A stretch of DNA of 5,563 nucleotides from Blastocatellia bacterium. Lineage in GTDB: Bacteria > Acidobacteriota > Blastocatellia > Pyrinomonadales > Pyrinomonadaceae. The stretch spans positions 1-5,563 of the forward strand of contig PSRF01000289.1 in the NCBI GenBank assembly GCA_003175865.1, written 5' to 3'. Made by a program: the position numbers and the translations under genes. Position 1 is the first letter of the stretch; every line of letters begins with the position of its first letter. Positions 5,220 to 5,563 of the stretch are shown here, in pieces. The notes under the pieces were generated by a model that was not told the origin of the DNA, made no database searches, and was given only the letters and a program-made list of their open reading frames with translations.

Positions 5220-5563
5220 AGGTTGGAGAAGCTGGTGAGTTGATGGGCGCCGACGTGACCGCGTTGAGCGCCGAGATGTTTGACAAAGAGATAACTGATT
5301 TTTCTATCGACTCTCGTACAGTCGGCGCGGGCGAGTTGTTTTTTGCTTTGTCTCAAAACGACTACGTCCGCGCCGGATTTAATGGCGAGTTTGCGGATGG
5401 CCACCAATTTATCGCAGGCGCATTTGACCGAGGTGCGGTTGCAGCAGTTGGAAGAAAGGACCGGATAATCGGCGATCCGGAACTCGAGAAAATTCGCGGC
5501 AGATTGCTGTTGGTCGACGATGCGATTGCGGCTCTACAGCAACTAGCGCATCGAGTTTATGAA
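5216..5563 (+). CDS. murF: Mur ligase N-terminal part, probably MurF (UDP-MurNAc-tripeptide--D-Ala-D-Ala ligase); runs off the right edge
   Basis: The frame is open from GTG 5216 to the edge, giving 116 residues. MurF adds D-Ala-D-Ala to UDP-MurNAc-tripeptide in the cytoplasm, using ATP. The visible part is the N-terminal uridine-binding domain of MurE/MurF: FSIDSRTVGAGELFFALS (about 29-46), DGHQFIAGAFDRGAVAAVG (about 61-79) and LLLVDDAIAALQQLAHRVY (about 97-115). The VDD..ALQ.LA ending resembles MurF more than MurE, which usually has a 'PD.R.AL..LA..F' pattern. MurE is not excluded because the ATP-binding and C-terminal domains are outside the window. About 15 extra residues (SQNDYVRAGFNGEFA) lie between the DSR and DGH motifs. 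An upstream in-frame TAA at 5165-5167 and the absence of an earlier start codon fix GTG 5216; GAAGAGG at 5199-5205 is about 10 bases upstream. It overlaps the preceding gene by 4 bp. Confidence 0.8.
   Translation, partial: MKVGEAGELMGADVTALSAEMFDKEITDFSIDSRTVGAGELFFALSQNDYVRAGFNGEFADGHQFIAGAFDRGAVAAVGRKDRIIGDPELEKIRGRLLLVDDAIAALQQLAHRVYE

Noticed and set aside
4828..5407. Reverse-strand open frames over the small ORF and murF (4828-5127, 5084-5407)
   Set aside because: The second is opposite clear Mur ligase sequence. The first has no ribosome binding site or family features, whereas the + strand ORF has a good site and a coupled stop/start.

Overview
The window holds the start of a division and cell wall (dcw) gene cluster. 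Reading rightwards it contains mraZ, rsmH (mraW), ftsL, ftsI with a C-terminal PASTA domain, a small unrecognised ORF, and the 5' part of a Mur ligase gene that looks most like murF. The first 350 bases carry the N-terminal third or so of a ZIP-family metal transporter on the opposite strand, running off the left edge. Base composition is near 50-55 % GC. Weak or irregular Shine-Dalgarno sites, a PASTA-bearing FtsI outside an obvious Firmicute or Actinobacterial context, and the style of the MurF N-terminus suggest a Gram-negative-type soil bacterium such as Acidobacteriota (Blastocatellia-like). This placement is inference; no marker gene in the window fixes it.

Layout: 1-350 (-) ZIP transporter, partial. 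351-715 divergent intergenic region with a 14-bp-spaced direct repeat, a good sigma70-type promoter (TTGACA, 17 bp, TAGTAT) and, just downstream, three TGG(T/G) units at exact 10-bp spacing that match the architecture of the E. coli MraZ operator. 716-1156 mraZ. 1157-1282 a spacer largely filled by an imperfect inverted repeat built of 14-bp-periodic units and followed by a T-run. 1283-2251 rsmH. 2274-2657 ftsL. 2741-4813 ftsI. 4914-5219 hypothetical protein of 101 aa. 5216-5563 murF, partial, overlapping the hypothetical gene by 4 bp (GTGA).

How the genes work together: MraZ is a transcription factor that commonly controls its own operon, and the repeat array beside the promoter fits that. 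RsmH methylates 16S rRNA. FtsL and FtsI belong to the divisome and build septal peptidoglycan. MurF supplies the UDP-MurNAc-pentapeptide precursor. The unusual points are the probable MraZ operator, the hairpin-forming repeat between mraZ and rsmH (a possible attenuator), and the place between ftsI and murF where murE usually lies but which here holds a small unknown gene. I found no sign of a wholly new system such as a defence island, CRISPR array or mobile element with its own transposase.
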